Positions 51,455-58,887 of a DNA stretch of 64,000 nt are shown piece after piece (the first letter of the stretch is position 1; every line of letters starts with the position of its first letter). The notes under the pieces were generated by a model, which saw only the letters and a list, made by a program, of their open reading frames with translations, made no database searches and was not told where the DNA came from. The translations under genes were made by a program, and so were the position numbers. Source of the stretch: AV40 sp035568175 (lineage in GTDB: Bacteria > Verrucomicrobiota > Verrucomicrobiia > Chthoniobacterales > UBA10450). Location of the stretch: assembly GCA_035568175.1 (NCBI GenBank), contig DATMON010000015.1, positions 1 to 64,000 on the forward strand, given 5' to 3'.

Positions 51455-52177
51455 CTATCTCAACGACTCGCCGTTGATTCGACGAACCTGGACGCCGGTC
51501 ACCTGCGCACCTGTTGTCAAAAAATCGATATCGTAAACTCGGCCTTCATCGCTTCTCATCGAGATAGACGTTGAGGTCGTGTTCGGTCCGGTACTTTTTT
51601 GCGGCCAAACATGGAACGGTGTGAGCGCGAGATCGCTTCCGTTTACCGTCATGTGAAATTTTTGGTCTTTGGACTTGGCCAGTTGGCGATCGAGATATGC
51701 TTTCACATCAGGAGGCGGGACCGGCGTGGGCGTTGGTTTCAACGGAGTTGGCGCCGGCGTAGGTGCCTGGGGCGGCATTTGCGCCTGGCGAAACGTTTGC
51801 TGCGGCGAAGGCAATGCCGCCGCTGTTCTCTGCGTTGGTTTCTGTGGCGATAGATACGTTTGTTTCGCCGGGGTTGGAATCGGCGTGGGCCTTTGCATCC
51901 CGGTTTGCGGTTGGGCAAACGTCTGTCTCGCCGGAGCTGGCGTCGCTAATGTTTTTTGCGGCTGTGAAAACACCCCTTTCGCTGGAGTTGGAGTCGCCGC
52001 TGTTCGTTGCGGCTGCGGTTGCGACCGGAGAGACGCCTCTTTCGGCGCAATTAGCGGCGTCGGGGTTGGCGTTGGCGTCGGCGACGACGACCTTGAACGG
52101 CTGTATTTCATTTGGCTGAGCGCGATCGGGCTAACAAACGACGCGATGGCGAATGCGATGATCATTCGTGTGGTCAT
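51455..52177 (-). CDS. Secreted protein, paralog B with long Pro-rich region
   Basis: About 240 residues from ATG 52177 (MTTRMIIAFAIASFVSPIALS); the frame is open further upstream but without a signal. A long Pro/Thr/Gln/Ala-rich region (about 30-150) with repeats like FSQPQKTLATPAPARQT / YLSPQKPTQRTAA is followed by the paralog-A-like domain (VKAYLDRQLAKSKDQKFHMTVNGSDLALTPFHVW...YDIDFLTTGAQVTGVQVRRING). The extension looks like a wall- or envelope-spanning stalk. Tandem duplication with paralog A, 46 bases apart. Confidence 0.75.
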   Translation of the reverse strand: MTTRMIIAFAIASFVSPIALSQMKYSRSRSSSPTPTPTPTPLIAPKEASLRSQPQPQRTAATPTPAKGVFSQPQKTLATPAPARQTFAQPQTGMQRPTPIPTPAKQTYLSPQKPTQRTAAALPSPQQTFRQAQMPPQAPTPAPTPLKPTPTPVPPPDVKAYLDRQLAKSKDQKFHMTVNGSDLALTPFHVWPQKSTGPNTTSTSISMRSDEGRVYDIDFLTTGAQVTGVQVRRINGESLR

Positions 52178-52274
52178 AAAACAACCCGTTTTGAATTTTA
52201 ATTTCCGAGATCGGAAAGACAATTTGGCGGGCACTTCGGAGATTGAAAACAACAAAATTCTAAAAGCGCAGCGG

Positions 52275-53408
52275 TTAATCCATGTGCGAGAGCATTTTTG
52301 GCCCGCCGGTGAGGAAGAATCGAACAATGAGAAATGCGGCGATGGCGAGGAAGATGGTGTTGAGCACAGTCGTATAATTGAAACTGATGGACATTTCCAC
52401 GACTTGCGCGCTCCGATGCCGCGGAATCAATCCCAACGCGCCGAAAAGAAATTCGACGATCAACGCTGCTCCAAACATGGCGACATAAAAAACCGCGACG
52501 ATCAAGGCGGCAACTTTCCAGCCGTAATACTTCCGATAGATGTCGATGATCGGTAGGATGATCAGGTCGGCATAAACAAATGCGATCACGCCGCCAAAGC
52601 TGATACCGCCGTTCCAAAGAACCGCCGCGAGGGGGATATTGCCAACCGAGCAAACGAAGGAAAGAACTGCGACCAGCGGTCCGACGATTGGCCCCCACAA
52701 GCTTGCGGCGACTGGATGCGAAGTTAAGAAAAAGTCCTTCCAAAAATCCTGCGGTACCCACGCAGCGAGTGCGCCGGCCAGCAAAAGCCCGATCACGATG
52801 TCTTTCCAGACGGCGAGCACGTCCATCACGAAGTAGTGGCTCGTAGCGGTCATTCCTTGGGGCGAACTGAGCCGCTGCCAAAGCGAACGACCGTTCTCGA
52901 CGCTCATGTCCATCTCGGCGTGACCTTCCATGATTCCTTTGATCCCTTTGTCCGCTTGCTTGCGCGCCTCCCCTATCAACTTCCGCGACAGAAACATTTT
53001 AAAAAGCACGGCGATGATCACGATCATCAACGGACCACCGGTGAATTCGGCGAGCGCAAATTGCCAACCCATCAGGACGATCAGGATGACGCTCAGTTCG
53101 GCAACCAGGTTAGTGGAAGCCAATTCGAACGCCATGGCTGCGGTAAAATCCGCGCCTTTCCGAAAAATCGAACGCGCTAACGCGACCGCGGCATACGAAC
53201 ACGATGACGACACCGCGCCGAGTCCGGTAGCGATGGCAAGGGACCTGGGTGAATCGTTCGGGAGGAGTCGGCTCATTTCTCCCCTTGAGACGACCGCCTG
53301 AACAACCCCCGAGAGTCCAAAGCCTAATATCAGCGGCCACAAGATTTCCCAGAACATGGCAAACGCCATCCAGAGAGCGTGACCCAAAGCATTCATCAAC
53401 TCCGTCAT
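52275..53408 (-). CDS. ArsP/DUF318-family permease, probable metal exporter
   Basis: 377 residues, about nine membrane helices. The family core is seen: FWEILWPLILGFGLSGVVQAV, then TGLGAVSSSCSYAAVALARSIF with the Ser/Cys motif of ArsP-like permeases, a central charged loop (KGIKGIMEGHAEMDM), and GPIVGPLVAVLSFVCSVGNIPLAAVLW with a second Cys. Members export trivalent organoarsenicals or Cu/Zn. Neighbours (HMA protein, Cys-rich peptides) suggest a heavy metal such as copper. It is divergent from a 53-residue Cys-rich peptide gene. Confidence 0.8.
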   Translation of the reverse strand: MTELMNALGHALWMAFAMFWEILWPLILGFGLSGVVQAVVSRGEMSRLLPNDSPRSLAIATGLGAVSSSCSYAAVALARSIFRKGADFTAAMAFELASTNLVAELSVILIVLMGWQFALAEFTGGPLMIVIIAVLFKMFLSRKLIGEARKQADKGIKGIMEGHAEMDMSVENGRSLWQRLSSPQGMTATSHYFVMDVLAVWKDIVIGLLLAGALAAWVPQDFWKDFFLTSHPVAASLWGPIVGPLVAVLSFVCSVGNIPLAAVLWNGGISFGGVIAFVYADLIILPIIDIYRKYYGWKVAALIVAVFYVAMFGAALIVEFLFGALGLIPRHRSAQVVEMSISFNYTTVLNTIFLAIAAFLIVRFFLTGGPKMLSHMD

Positions 53409-53465
53409 TGTGCAGGATCGTATTTCCGCTGGCTTTGTTAAACAAAGCGACCAAAATTAACATCG

Positions 53466-53627
53466 ATGAAGAACTACACGAAAATCTTGTTTTCGATTTT
53501 GGTTGCAGCGATGTGCACGGTCTCTTTTGCGGCGGACAAGCCAAATTGCAAGGACACCGGCAAGAATTGTCCGATGAACAAAGGCAAGGCATGCAACTGC
53601 GGCAAAGAGTGCGGCTGCGGCAAATAA
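53466..53627 (+). CDS. 53-residue secreted Cys-rich peptide
   Basis: Signal peptide KILFSILVAAMCTVSFAA, then a mature part with six Cys at 28, 35, 43, 45, 49, 51 (NCKDTGKNCPMNKGKACNCG, then KECGCGK). The C-x-C-x3-C-x-C ending is like a metallothionein. It is divergent from the ArsP-like permease, whose start is 57 bases away, so both may share a promoter region. Likely a periplasmic or secreted metal-binding peptide; function inferred from context. Confidence 0.72.
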   Translation: MKNYTKILFSILVAAMCTVSFAADKPNCKDTGKNCPMNKGKACNCGKECGCGK

Positions 53628-53671
53628 ACACACTGGGTTCCCAAGTATTCAGGTAGATTCTCGCGCTGCGG

Positions 53672-53956
53672 TCACTTTTCCCGGACGATTCTTCCCATCG
53701 TGTATCCAGAATAAGTAACGACTTCTTTGATCTTTGCGTCGCTGAGTGTCTTTCCCGGCTTCGTCGTAATGGTGACTTGCTTGCTTGGAAGGTCCACCTT
53801 CACTGATTGAACTTCCGGTTGTTTCCGGAAAGTTTTTTCGATGCCGGTCGCGCAGAACGCGCAAACCATTCCATTAACGGTCGTGTGAATCGTCTCGGCA
53901 GAAACGGCTGCCGTCAGACCGAACGCAATGATGAGTGTGAGTAGTTTTGTTTTCAT
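53672..53956 (-). CDS. Periplasmic heavy-metal-associated (MerP-like) protein
   Basis: 94 residues. Signal peptide TKLLTLIIAFGLTAAVSA, then one HMA ferredoxin-like domain with the metal site GMVCAFCATGIEKTF (M-x-C-x-x-C), followed by SVKVDLPSKQVTITTKPGK and VVTYSGYTMGRI. It should bind Cu(I), Hg(II) or a similar ion in the periplasm and pass it on. Ten bases downstream of an OM protein gene on the same strand. The CAFC in place of CxSC is common in periplasmic members. Confidence 0.88.
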   Translation of the reverse strand: MKTKLLTLIIAFGLTAAVSAETIHTTVNGMVCAFCATGIEKTFRKQPEVQSVKVDLPSKQVTITTKPGKTLSDAKIKEVVTYSGYTMGRIVREK

Positions 53957-53966
53957 ATTTCCTTTC

Positions 53967-54602
53967 TCAGAATTGAACTTGCCAGTTGACCATAATGTGT
54001 TGATTGCTGCTGTAACCGACCTCGAAGAGATAGGTCTTGTAGAAAAAGCGGATCAGCGGCGTCGCAACGAAATGATCGTGCTTCGCCGGATGATGATCGA
54101 CCTGAAACATGATCCAGGTGTTTAAGTCGTTGTAATTGGCGAGATACGGCGCCATCCCGATGCGCGCTCGTTGCCAAACCGATTTCTCGATGTTGCCGTC
54201 CCAGACAAATCGCGGTTCGTAGGAAAGAAACCAACGTCGCGATTCGTAATCGGCCAGGAACGCCGTCCAGAGCGACGGTTGATTGTTCCCGCGATAAGTC
54301 GCGATGCCGGCGCCGCTCATGTTGAAAATGTTCCCCTGGCCGTCCGGCAGGTTCCATCGCTTCAGCAAGGTGTTGATCTCCGGCGTGAGCATGAAGATCT
54401 CCTTGCCGTTTTCCTCTTGTTTGATGTAAAGGCCGAACGCTTCTGTCGGCGTAAAGGTGTAATCCAGAGAGATGGTGTGGCCGGTCTCATCGTTCTCCTG
54501 CATCACCATCGTGCCGTCGACGTACGAAAGCGGCTTGGCTTCGGCGACCAAAGCGGCGGCGAAAGTTGCAAATAATAAAATCGAAAAGATTTTCGTATTG
54601 AT
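53967..54602 (-). CDS. Outer-membrane protein of the metal cluster; start codon odd
   Basis: About 211 residues if begun at ATC 54600-54602. In frame, no ATG, GTG or TTG precedes the hydrophobic segment: (I)NTKIFSILLFATFAAALVAEAK is a clear signal peptide but opens with ATC, and a TTG at 54551 would cut the signal away. The body is all beta (SLDYTFTPTEAFGLYIKQEE, SRRWFLSYEPRFVWDG, TPLIRFFYKTYLFEVGYSS) and ends NWQVQF with the C-terminal Phe of OM barrels. Probably a small metal-linked OM barrel. Either ATC is used, or the start was mutated or misread. Confidence 0.7.
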   Translation of the reverse strand: MNTKIFSILLFATFAAALVAEAKPLSYVDGTMVMQENDETGHTISLDYTFTPTEAFGLYIKQEENGKEIFMLTPEINTLLKRWNLPDGQGNIFNMSGAGIATYRGNNQPSLWTAFLADYESRRWFLSYEPRFVWDGNIEKSVWQRARIGMAPYLANYNDLNTWIMFQVDHHPAKHDHFVATPLIRFFYKTYLFEVGYSSNQHIMVNWQVQF

Positions 54603-54627
54603 TGATCCAAGACTGCGGTTGAAGACT

Positions 54628-54679
54628 TTGTAGCCACGCGCCTGTGGCGCGTTTGACGGCTCATGGAGCCGTGACTACA
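54628..54679. repeat. TTGTAGCCACG...GTGACTACA palindromic element
   Basis: Inner hairpins GCGCCTGTGGCGC and GACGGCTCATGGAGCCGT; outer arms TTGTAGCCACG and CGTGACTACAG with one mismatch. Lies just upstream of the OM protein with the odd start. Confidence 0.8.
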
Positions 54680-54709
54680 GGGCACACCCCGGGCGTTAGC
54701 GCCGGTGGA

Positions 54710-55063
54710 TCAGATGAGAAGCGTGCAGAGAACCGCGAGCTGCGGTGAAACAACCGCGCACGACTGCGTGCGCGAGCAAGAAAGTTGTCGATCTAACGAA
54801 AAACAATCGGGTGCGAGCGCGTTCAGCGTTACCGCGCAAGTGGCGTTCAACTCCGGGGCTGAACTATTTTTCGCGAGCGGTTGGGAAATCGGTCCCGCGT
54901 TTTTCTTTGAAGTCGCACAACAAGTCTTGTTGGCGCAGCAACCAGGTTTACACGCCTTTTGAACCGGCGCATCGGAAACGATGCAGGTTCGGGCGGAAAG
55001 GTGAAACGGAGTCGTCGTCAGCGCGACAACCAATCCCAGCGCAATCGCGATCCTGCTTACCAT
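54710..55063 (-). CDS. Secreted Cys-rich protein
   Basis: About 117 residues from ATG 55063 (MVSRIAIALGLVVALTTTPF, signal peptide); an ATG 30 bases upstream is possible. The mature part starts with a CIVSDAPVQKACKPGCCANK TCC cluster (seven Cys among 25 residues), then a longer Ser/Leu-rich tail with four to five spaced Cys (CAVTLNALAPDC, CSRTQSCAVV). It is divergent from another Cys-rich protein, 84 bases away. Likely metal-binding and exported. Confidence 0.65.
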   Translation of the reverse strand: MVSRIAIALGLVVALTTTPFHLSARTCIVSDAPVQKACKPGCCANKTCCATSKKNAGPISQPLAKNSSAPELNATCAVTLNALAPDCFSLDRQLSCSRTQSCAVVSPQLAVLCTLLI

Positions 55064-55147
55064 CTGGAGAATTAATAACACACCTTCTGCCACGCGTCGA
55101 TTTGACTGGCTCTTTCGAAAATCGCGATGTGTGATAATTTGCCCGTG

Positions 55148-55501
55148 ATGAGTATTCCGGCGCGACTATTATTGGCCGTTGTAGTGCTGGGCATTGGCTC
55201 GCTCGCGCCTGTTCTTCCAGATCAGGCGGCTCCGGTCGTACAGCAAAAATCGCATTGTTGCGCGGATATGAACATCGACGCTTCTGGTTCTCATAGCTGT
55301 CCACTCAATCGGGGCGCAAATAACTCCGGTTGCGGCTCGACCTGCACAACTCCCGCAGTTTGCCTGTTACTTTATTTTGGTAGCGTCAATGCCTTTATCG
55401 CAAACTCGCACTTGATCGGTACCCTTTCGGTGAGCAATGCGAGTTTGCTTTCGCGCTCTCAACGCCCGCCGGTGCCGCCGCCGCGATCGGTGGTCTCCTG
55501 A
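55148..55501 (+). CDS. Secreted Cys-rich protein
   Basis: About 117 residues from MSIPARLLLAVVVLGIGSLA (signal peptide); an upstream ATG at 55127 would also be in frame. After the cleavage region comes KSHCCADMNIDASGSHSCPL, NRGANNSGCGSTCTTPAVC, giving seven Cys and three His, then a hydrophobic segment (LLLYFGSVNAFIA) and a Ser/Pro tail. Metal-binding is the simplest reading. It precedes a 41-residue Cys-rich peptide on the same strand by 66 bases. Confidence 0.62.
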   Translation: MSIPARLLLAVVVLGIGSLAPVLPDQAAPVVQQKSHCCADMNIDASGSHSCPLNRGANNSGCGSTCTTPAVCLLLYFGSVNAFIANSHLIGTLSVSNASLLSRSQRPPVPPPRSVVS

Positions 55502-55556
55502 ACAACGGGTCGGCACGCGAACAATCGCGTAGCCGAGAATGATCGGAAAACTCAAC

Positions 55557-55563
55557 AGGAGGA
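55557..55563 (+). promoter_or_regulatory. Strong Shine-Dalgarno AGGAGGA
   Basis: AGGAGGA lies five bases before ATG 55568. Few genes in this window have such a perfect site, which supports a real and well-translated 41-residue peptide. Confidence 0.8.
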
Positions 55564-55567
55564 TTCT

Positions 55568-55693
55568 ATGAAATATCTTCTGCTTATTGCTAGCCTGGCA
55601 GCATTCTTGGGCGTCTCGACAGCGAGCGCGCAGACAAACGACTGCTGCAAAGGCAAACAGAAGTGCTGCAACAGCAGCTGCTGCAAGAAATAG
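55568..55693 (+). CDS. 41-residue secreted Cys-pair peptide
   Basis: Signal peptide MKYLLLIASLAAFLGVSTAS with AQ cleavage site, then a 20-residue mature part QTNDCCKGKQKCCNSSCCKK: six Cys as three CC pairs (26-27, 33-34, 38-39) separated by Lys/Ser/Asn. A strong Shine-Dalgarno precedes it. Such density suggests binding of soft metals, for example Cu(I), in the periplasm or outside. It is the last gene of the metal cluster. Confidence 0.78.
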   Translation: MKYLLLIASLAAFLGVSTASAQTNDCCKGKQKCCNSSCCKK

Positions 55694-55769
55694 CAGCCTA
55701 AGTTAGAATTCGACGCCCTCGCTGGAGAAATCTGGCGAGGGCGTTCGTTTAATCCGGGACCATCCAACG

Positions 55770-56153
55770 TCAGGTCGTTTCGAGAACGACGCAGGCCATC
55801 GCGTGACGATCGGTGTGGCTCAAGGTGATCAGCGCCGATGTCACACCACGTTTTGTGGCCAACTCTTGCGCCGGTCCGGAAAAAACGAGGAAAGGTTCGC
55901 CGCTTTTCTTTTTGCGGATGTCGATGTTGCGCCACCCCATCGCCTTGCCAATGCCGGTGCCGAACGCTTTCGAGACCGCTTCCTTACCGGCGAATCGCGC
56001 CGCCAGATGGCGCGCCGGAAATTTCATCGACATCGAGTACTCGATTTCGCCGTCGGTAAAAATCCGCCGCAGAAATTTCTCACCGAAGCGATCGAGCGAT
56101 TGTTGAATCCGTGCGCATTCCACCAGATCGACGCCGATTCCCAGGACACTCAT
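55770..56153 (-). CDS. acpS: Holo-[acyl-carrier-protein] synthase
   Basis: 127 residues. GIGVDLVECARIQQSLDRFG carries the Mg2+ Asp, and ARFAGKEAVSKAFGTGIG the Glu/Lys of the active site; ALITLSHTDRHAMACVVLE is the C-terminal strand pair. It loads 4'-phosphopantetheine onto ACP. Overlaps pdxJ by four bases; the pdxJ-acpS pair is common in many bacteria. Confidence 0.95.
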   Translation of the reverse strand: MSVLGIGVDLVECARIQQSLDRFGEKFLRRIFTDGEIEYSMSMKFPARHLAARFAGKEAVSKAFGTGIGKAMGWRNIDIRKKKSGEPFLVFSGPAQELATKRGVTSALITLSHTDRHAMACVVLETT

Positions 56154-56902
56154 CCTTTGTAATCAGCCATCACACCCAGCAGTTCCGTGATCGCGTTTTC
56201 AATTCCGACGAACACCGCCCGCGAAACAATCGAGTGCCCGATGTTCAACTCGGTCAGATGCGGAATTTTGTGAATGAGCGCGATGTTGGTGTAGTTGATA
56301 CCGTGACCGGCGTTGACTTGCAGTTTCAATTCTGAAGCGGCTTTGGCCGCCGCTTGCAGATTTTCCAGCTCCTGTTTCTCGATCTTCTCCGAAAATGCAT
56401 TCGCTAATTTGCCGGTGTGGAGCTCGACCATTTCGACGCCAAGCTCGTGCGCAGCATCGATTTGCTCCAGGGTTGGGTCGACGAACAGACTGACGCGAAT
56501 ACCGGACGTTTGAAGCCGCTTGATTGTCGGCTCGAGTTCTTTCCGACTCGTCAGGACGTCGAGACCGCCCTCGGTTGTCACTTCTTCGCGCTTTTCCGGA
56601 ACGAGACAGACTTCGTCAGGCACAATTCGCAGCGCAACATCAACAATCTCGGGCGTATTGGCCATTTCCAAATTCAGCTTGGTCATGATGTTCTGGCGAA
56701 GCCGATCGATATCCCGGTCCTGGATATGGCGACGGTCGCTGCGCAAATGAGCGACAATCCCATGAGCGCCGGCGCGCTCACACACTCCCGCCACCGCGAC
56801 CGGATCGGGTTCGGCATTTTTAGAATCGGGCATGCCGGCGTAACGCACCTGCCGCAACGTGGCGATGTGATCGACATTAACTCCCAACCGAAGTCCGCTC
56901 AT
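56150..56902 (-). CDS. pdxJ: Pyridoxine 5'-phosphate synthase
   Basis: About 250 residues from ATG 56902 (MSGLRLGVNVDHIATLRQVRYAG); a further upstream ATG adds 20 residues unlike the family. GVNVDHIATLRQ, VCLVPEKREEVTTEGGLDV, RVSLFVDPTLEQIDAAHELG, VEMVELHTGKLAN and VNAGHGINYTNIA are the family motifs with active Glu, His residues. It forms PNP from 1-deoxyxylulose-5-phosphate and 3-amino-2-oxopropyl phosphate. Followed by acpS. Confidence 0.95.
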   Translation of the reverse strand: MSGLRLGVNVDHIATLRQVRYAGMPDSKNAEPDPVAVAGVCERAGAHGIVAHLRSDRRHIQDRDIDRLRQNIMTKLNLEMANTPEIVDVALRIVPDEVCLVPEKREEVTTEGGLDVLTSRKELEPTIKRLQTSGIRVSLFVDPTLEQIDAAHELGVEMVELHTGKLANAFSEKIEKQELENLQAAAKAASELKLQVNAGHGINYTNIALIHKIPHLTELNIGHSIVSRAVFVGIENAITELLGVMADYKG

Positions 56903-56994
56903 TGATCCCTTTGAACGCTTTGAATAGGAGCAAGACTCTTTTGCAGAGCAAGCGATAACCAAGCGCCGCTCAGCTCTTGTCGGTTAACGTCCTG

Positions 56995-57495
56995 CTATTC
57001 CAACGGAAATTCGATTCGCTCTTCCGGCTCGCGCGCCACCAAATTGTTGCGCGCGATGATTCGGGCACAGGTGTTCCAGCGCAAAAGCGCGTCGTCGTGG
57101 CCGGGCGGACGATTCGCTTCGGCTTTTTCAAACCAATCCATCGCTTCACGAAAGAGATCGTAAGCCTGAAACCGGCAATCGGGCGTGTTCTGGCGAAGTT
57201 TTGCTTTCCCGCGGCGCTCCGCCACGATCCCGGTGTAATAGGCGCGGTCGTATTCCGATTTCATCCGCGCAAGCAGCTCTTTCGTTTGCGTGTCGCTGAC
57301 CGCGTAACCTTTTTCGAATCGGTCCGTCAACGCGAGCAACAACGTAATGATGGCCTGCTGGTTTTCGGGATCGGCTCTCAGGATGTCGAGGCAGATGCTT
57401 TCCGCTTCGCCCGGCTCGTTGAGCAAACGATATCGCTCTGCTTTTTCCAGCGCTGCGGGAATTGCCTCTTTCGAAAGTGATTTCAGGTCGGACAT
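56995..57495 (-). CDS. Hypothetical TPR-like protein
   Basis: 166 residues, helical, with TPR-like units (AERYRLLNEPGEAESICLDIL, ENQQAIITLLLALTDRFEKG, YDLFREAMDWFEKAEA). Cytoplasmic; ends AREPEERIEFPLE. Probably a small scaffold; no known name. It lies downstream of sdhB on the same strand, separated by an AT-rich repeat. Confidence 0.7.
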   Translation of the reverse strand: MSDLKSLSKEAIPAALEKAERYRLLNEPGEAESICLDILRADPENQQAIITLLLALTDRFEKGYAVSDTQTKELLARMKSEYDRAYYTGIVAERRGKAKLRQNTPDCRFQAYDLFREAMDWFEKAEANRPPGHDDALLRWNTCARIIARNNLVAREPEERIEFPLE

Positions 57496-57514
57496 GGCTT
57501 CGCGAAAGTTACAA

Positions 57515-57585
57515 GGTTAGAAAGTTGAAACAGTTAAAAAGTATCCCTGTAACTTTGTAACCTTTCAACGTTTTAACTTTTCAAC
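57515..57585. repeat. AT-rich imperfect palindrome (GTTACAAGGTTAGAAAGTTG type)
   Basis: A run of GTTACAAAG, AAAGTTGAAA and AGTTAAAAAG units followed by their reverse complements (CTTTGTAACCTTTCAACG, TTTTAACTTTTCAAC). The same units flank the IVP gene at 58331-58358 and 58829-58866. Confidence 0.7.
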
Positions 57586-58333
57586 GATCCAATCGTCTCT
57601 TCAACCACCGCCAAATCCATCCAAACGGGTCATAGAATTTGTCCACCACCCGTTCCTTCAACGGAATGATTCCGTTGTCGGTGATCTCAATACTTTCCGG
57701 GCACACTTTGGTGCAGCATTTGGTGATGTTGCAGTAGCCAATCCCCTGAGTATTTCGCAGCTCTTCCAAACGATCTTCGGTATCGAGCGGATGCATTTCC
57801 AGCGCGGCCACGTGAATCAGGAAGCGCGGCCCGATGAATTTGTTGTGCATCTGATGATCGCGCAGCACATGACAAACGTCCTGGCAGAGAAAACACTCGA
57901 TGCACTTCCGAAATTCCTGAACACGATCGATATCGGCTTGCTGCATCCGCCACGTCCCATCAGGTGAATCGGGCGGGCGCGGACGAAACGGTTTGATTCT
58001 TTTCTTCACCGAAAAATTCCAAGAGACGTCCGTGATCAGGTCTTTCAGGACCGGAAACGCTTTCATCGGCTCGATTGTCACCGGCCGATCGAGCGGTAAA
58101 TCGCTCAACCGCGCCATGCACATCAGCTTCGGCATTCCATTCACTTCGGCCGAGCACGATCCACATTTGCCGGCCTTGCAATTCCATCGACAAGCCAGGT
58201 CGTTCGCTTGAGTTCGCTGGATCTGGTGGACGGCGTCGAGCACAACCATTCCTTCAGAACATTCAGCTGTGTAATCTTGAAGCGCGCCGGCGTTGGCGTC
58301 GCCGCGCCAAATTCTGAAAACGGTGGTTTTCAA
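57581..58333 (-). CDS. sdhB: Succinate dehydrogenase/fumarate reductase iron-sulfur subunit
   Basis: 250 residues. The 2Fe-2S site CRWNCKAGKCGSCSAEVNG...MC, then ferredoxin sites CIECFLCQDVC and CNITKCCTKVCPESI for 4Fe-4S and 3Fe-4S centres. The DNA gives the usual order sdhC-sdhA-sdhB on the minus strand, but an IVP gene stands between sdhA and sdhB. Transfers electrons from the flavoprotein to quinone at the inner membrane face. Confidence 0.95.
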   Translation of the reverse strand: MKTTVFRIWRGDANAGALQDYTAECSEGMVVLDAVHQIQRTQANDLACRWNCKAGKCGSCSAEVNGMPKLMCMARLSDLPLDRPVTIEPMKAFPVLKDLITDVSWNFSVKKRIKPFRPRPPDSPDGTWRMQQADIDRVQEFRKCIECFLCQDVCHVLRDHQMHNKFIGPRFLIHVAALEMHPLDTEDRLEELRNTQGIGYCNITKCCTKVCPESIEITDNGIIPLKERVVDKFYDPFGWIWRWLKRRLDR

Positions 58334-58866
58334 AGTTGAAAGAGTTAAAAAGTTGAATCGTTACAAAGGTCGTCGAGACAATCATCAAGCGCGTCGTCAT
58401 CAGATGTCTCGCGCACCAATAGCGAAGCGCCGGCTTTCCGATCGCGAAGATAACGAATGTAACCGTTGATCAGTCGCTGGACTTCTTTCGCCCGATCTCT
58501 GAGAGCCATTACATGGTCGATTGGTAAGTAATTCTCATCCTCACATACATTCAAATCGTCCACGAGTTCTGCCAGAGAGCCTCGTGCCTGAAGCTGGAAT
58601 TTGATTTGATCGAGATAGTGGTAACGCCCATGTCCTTCGGCAATGTTGTTCGTAAGCGACACTGCAGCGCGCCGAATTTGACTGCCTAACTCATATTTCT
58701 CGAACTGTGGAAGCGTTTTACCAACCCCGTACATGTCTTTTCGAAACTGCCTGGCTTTCTTGTAGACTTCCAGATCTTCAAATGTCCGAAACGCCGGTTC
58801 CTCGCCTTGCTGCACGGATAACTTTTTCACATTTCAACCTTTCGACTTTTTAACTCTTTAACCCTT
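58331..58866. mobile_element. IVP gene unit bounded by AT-rich inverted repeats
   Basis: The left edge reads AGAGTTAAAAAGTTGAA (about 58341-58357) and the right edge TTCGACTTTTTAACTCT (about 58842-58858), an inverted pair of 17 bases with one mismatch. They enclose only the four-helix-bundle gene, and the left copy also forms its last codons and stop. The unit sits between sdhA and sdhB. A small non-autonomous mobile unit is my inference. Confidence 0.5.
58345..58830 (-). CDS. Four-helix bundle protein (23S rRNA intervening-sequence type)
   Basis: 161 residues. FRTFEDLEVYKKARQFRKDMY, KYELGSQIRRAAVSLTNNIAEGHGRY, FQLQARGSLAELVDDLNVC and a final Arg/Lys helix are the TIGR02436 (S23/IVP) pattern. 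These proteins form pentameric four-helix bundles, first found inside 23S rRNA intervening sequences and later scattered as single genes. Here it breaks the sdhA-sdhB pair and is bordered by inverted AT-rich repeats. Its own function is unknown; some relatives occur in retron or diversity-generating systems. Confidence 0.9.
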   Translation of the reverse strand: MKKLSVQQGEEPAFRTFEDLEVYKKARQFRKDMYGVGKTLPQFEKYELGSQIRRAAVSLTNNIAEGHGRYHYLDQIKFQLQARGSLAELVDDLNVCEDENYLPIDHVMALRDRAKEVQRLINGYIRYLRDRKAGASLLVRETSDDDALDDCLDDLCNDSTF

Positions 58867-58887
58867 CATCGCTTCATCGATTCTCGA

